A stretch of DNA of 7,378 nt from JBDRHL01 sp043816955 (GTDB taxonomy: Bacteria > Planctomycetota > Phycisphaerae > Sedimentisphaerales > CAYZTY01), in contig JBDRHL010000180.1 in assembly GCA_043816955.1 (NCBI GenBank), forward strand, positions 1 through 7,378, in the 5' to 3' direction. The notes beneath the pieces are model-generated. The model saw only the letters and a program-made list of their open reading frames with translations, was not told where the DNA came from and searched no databases. Of the stretch, positions 6,269 through 7,378 are shown piece after piece. How positions within the stretch are numbered: the stretch's first letter is position 1; each line of letters opens with the position of its first letter. The position numbers and the translations under genes are program-made.

Positions 6269-6870
6269 TGGGGCCGGATAAGCCTGTTCAGTTTATTCTT
6301 GCTTCGGCGTCTCCGCGGCGCAGGGAGCTTCTCACAAAGGCGGGGTATGTGTTCGAGGTGATCGTTTCCGAAATAGATGAATCCGACTTTGATCCGGGTC
6401 GGACAAGCGCTTCGCAGTACGCCAGGACGGCAGCTTTAGCCAAGGCTAAGGCGGTAGCAGCAGGAAATCCGACGATGCTTGTGCTTGGGGCTGATACGGT
6501 GGTTGACTGTGATGGACAGATTATCGGCAAGCCAACGGATGCCAAAGATGCCGAGCGGATTACTAGGCTGCTCTTTAGTAGGCCTCACGCGGTTGTTACA
6601 GGTGTTGCGGTGGTGCGGATTTGTGATGGGACAGAGATTGCGGAGGTGGACAGGACGGTGGTTTATCCGAAGTTATTGAGCGAAAAGCAGATTGCGGAGC
6701 ATATTCGCAACGGCTCGTGGGAAGGTAAGGCAGGCGCATACGGGATACAGGAGGGGGCAGATGAGTTTGTAGAGCGGATTGAGGGAAGTCTGAGCAATGT
6801 TATGGGGCTGCTAATGAAGCTTACACAATATCTGCTGGATAAGTTTGGAAGCAAGGCAGAAAAAGAATAA
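6268..6870 (+). CDS. maf: Maf family nucleoside triphosphate pyrophosphatase (dTTP/UTP type)
   Basis: A 200-residue protein spanning the whole Maf/YhdE fold. Recognisable motifs in order are FILASASPRRRELL (9-22, phosphate-binding SxSPRR), VLGADTVVD (72-80, with the catalytic-site Asp 76), IIGKPTDAKDA (85-95), HAVVTGVAVV (107-116), WEGKAGAYGIQ (151-161) and IEGSLSNVMGL (171-181). These enzymes hydrolyse nucleoside triphosphates to monophosphate and pyrophosphate, acting on modified or non-canonical nucleotides in the cytoplasm. The AGAYGIQ and SNVMGL motifs favour the dTTP/UTP subfamily. I chose ATG 6268, which overlaps the TGA of the lipoprotein gene (TGATG, coupled translation). A GTG one codon upstream (6265) is an alternative. 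No intrinsic terminator is visible after the stop. Confidence 0.93.
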   Translation: MGPDKPVQFILASASPRRRELLTKAGYVFEVIVSEIDESDFDPGRTSASQYARTAALAKAKAVAAGNPTMLVLGADTVVDCDGQIIGKPTDAKDAERITRLLFSRPHAVVTGVAVVRICDGTEIAEVDRTVVYPKLLSEKQIAEHIRNGSWEGKAGAYGIQEGADEFVERIEGSLSNVMGLLMKLTQYLLDKFGSKAEKE

Positions 6871-7018
6871 AAGGAAAGGGTAACAAGAAGCTGCGCGGGG
6901 GGAGTTATGTGGGAAATTTGGTCGGGGATTGGGGGCTTTGGGGGAGGTTTTTAGAGGGTTAATGTTTATTTTTGGGCGGATATTGGGGGTTGGGGAGCGA
7001 AAAGGGGTGAATTTTTTT
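6871..7018 (+). other. Strongly G-skewed intergenic tract with repeated G-runs
   Basis: In the 150 bases from 6871 I count 65 G and 8 C. Runs of G lie at 6897-6902, 6911-6913, 6924-6927, 6931-6935, 6940-6944, 6956-6958, 6974-6976, 6985-6989, 6992-6995 and 7004-7007, ending with T7 at 7012-7018. Nothing in it looks coding. Because C is nearly absent it cannot form an ordinary hairpin, so it is not a normal intrinsic terminator. The runs could form G-quadruplexes in RNA or the plus DNA strand, although several loops are 8-11 bases and so longer than the standard limit. Confidence 0.65.
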
Positions 7019-7030
7019 AGAAAATATGGA

Positions 7031-7168
7031 ACGACCGGCGCTGTGATTGTAAAGGTCGTCAAGACCTGATAAACAGGTACTTGCGACAAGGTGGTACGTA
7101 GCCGCCTGCAATCGCGGATTATTACCCTGCAGTAACAGAGCCGCATACAATCGAAAGGAGCCGGTCGT
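7031..7168 (+). ncRNA. Candidate structured cis-regulatory RNA (riboswitch-like leader)
   Basis: ACGACCGGC at 7031-7039 is a perfect inverted repeat of GCCGGTCGT at 7160-7168. Inside it, GATTGT (7045-7050) pairs with ACAATC (7147-7152), giving a closing stem with a 5x7-base internal loop. The enclosed region offers hairpins at 7053-7067 (AGGTC/GACCT), 7089-7107 (AGGTGG/CCGCCT) and 7114-7144 (GCGG/CCGC enclosing TTAC/GTAA). ACCTG/CAGGT at 7064-7078 competes with the first. AAGGAG (7155-7160) and GTG (7167-7169) lie at the 3' edge; the start codon and spacer are inside the closing stem, so folding should block translation. I compared it by eye with c-di-GMP-I, ZTP, Moco and guanidine-I patterns and found no match. 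It could instead be a MITE-like inverted-repeat element or a free ncRNA. Confidence 0.5.
7155..7160 (+). promoter_or_regulatory. Shine-Dalgarno AAGGAG partly inside the closing stem
   Basis: AAGGAG is 6 bases upstream of GTG 7167. Its last base (7160) starts the 3' strand of the 9-bp closing stem, while the rest sits in the internal loop. This placement is typical of RNAs that gate access to a start codon. Confidence 0.5.
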
Positions 7169-7256
7169 GAAGAACAGTATAACCTATAAAGACAGATCGC
7201 AGAGACGCCAAAAAGTTACTGTCAATGTTAAAAGAATATCACTACTGTCCCGTTAA
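7167..7256 (+). pseudogene. Start of a gene apparently interrupted by an insertion sequence
   Basis: GTG 7167 with AAGGAG upstream opens a frame of 29 codons: MKNSITYKDRSQRRQ, then KVTVNVKRISLLSR, and TAA at 7254-7256. The protein is basic and has no recognisable domain. The last five or so codons lie in sequence that looks like an insertion-sequence end (from about 7240), so the original gene probably continued beyond the insertion and only its first ~24 codons are seen here. Alternatively it is a genuine short peptide gene, or there is no gene at all. The good ribosome binding site and the structured leader argue for a real start. Confidence 0.4.
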
Positions 7257-7378
7257 GGTTTTAGGAAATTGTTGTAAGACAAATAAATATAATAGGTTGT
7301 GAGAAAAAATGATTGGGATCGATTTCAACTTGCCCTTAAATTTCAGCCAATATACTTTCACGGATTTGCTGAAAGGAT
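7240..7378 (+). mobile_element. Probable left end of an insertion sequence (runs off the window)
   Basis: From about 7240 the sequence CACTACTGTCCCGTTAAGG, followed by an A+T-rich stretch and a new ORF at 7309, looks like the terminal inverted repeat and leader of an insertion sequence, possibly IS4-like. The family suggestion is from memory of similar ends, not from a comparison. The element abruptly closes the short frame that starts at 7167. Its other end and any target-site duplication lie outside the window. Confidence 0.4.
7309..7378 (+). CDS. N-terminus of an unidentified protein, possibly a transposase (3' partial)
   Basis: ATG 7309 opens a frame to the window edge, reading MIGIDFNLPLNFSQYTFTDL and then LKG. 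GTGAGA at 7300-7305 is a weak ribosome binding site, and TATAAT at 7288-7293 is a possible -10 without a clear -35. Twenty-three residues are too few to name a family. The transposase idea comes only from the insertion-sequence-like sequence just upstream. Confidence 0.4.
   Translation, partial: MIGIDFNLPLNFSQYTFTDLLKG

Noticed and set aside
6959..7150. Minus-strand ORFs across the right intergenic region, including one reading LSGLDDLYNHSAGRS
   Set aside because: They lie over the structured segment and the G-rich tract, the latter giving low-complexity Pro/Lys/Asn translation. The inverted repeats explain the sequence better than coding does.
7031..7168. Retron msr-msd, group II intron end, or c-di-GMP-I riboswitch
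   Set aside because: The terminal inverted repeat recalls a retron, but no reverse transcriptase start is visible downstream. No domain V hairpin with the expected pairing is present, and the GCAAACC/GGACGCAAAGCC signature of c-di-GMP-I is missing.

Overview
The window looks like a chromosomal stretch of a planctomycete, most likely of the Phycisphaerae/Sedimentisphaerales type. That assignment is an inference from protein style. One gene encodes a secreted protein with a 'GTAFTYQG...TPYAL' N-terminal domain followed by 17-residue 'NTFLGYQAGYSNTTG'-like repeats. The next encodes a small secreted protein with 'GTIGQ...GGFW' and a dockerin-like 'VNFxDLxxFAxxWL' tail. Both styles are common in that group. 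Spacing is moderately loose and base composition is mixed, near 45-50% GC.

Layout from left to right. (1) The 3' part of a small RF-1-domain (GGQ) release-factor-like gene (2-319). (2) About 300 non-coding bases with a sigma70-like promoter and a small dyad. (3) A two-gene cluster: an unrecognised Cys-containing secreted or anchored protein (620-1150), overlapped by a DUF2284 predicted metal-binding protein (1143-1694). (4) A convergent MFS permease on the minus strand (1758-3089). (5) A divergent intergenic region that opens a plus-strand run of four genes: repeat protein (3286-4719), dockerin-like protein (4735-5145), HExxH lipoprotein (5180-6268) and a Maf nucleotide pyrophosphatase (6268-6870). 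Spacings are short (15 bp, 34 bp, then a TGATG overlap), so they may be co-transcribed, although their functions look unrelated.

(6) The right end (6871-7378) holds the least explained material. First comes a 150-base tract with 65 G and only 8 C, made of repeated G-runs. Next is a 138-base segment (7031-7168) closed by a perfect 9-bp inverted repeat plus an inner 6-bp pairing, with several internal hairpins and two mutually exclusive pairings. A good Shine-Dalgarno and a GTG start lie at its 3' edge, so the start codon and its spacer are buried in the closing stem. This resembles a translation-controlling cis-RNA or riboswitch-like leader. The gene it would control is open for only 29 codons, and then runs into what looks like the left end of an insertion sequence whose own ORF begins at 7309 and leaves the window.

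The best candidates for something undescribed are the 7031-7168 RNA with its interrupted target gene, the G-rich tract before it, and the unresolved start of the repeat-protein gene. In that last case the only good Shine-Dalgarno/ATG lies in a different reading frame, and the conventional start position carries ATT.
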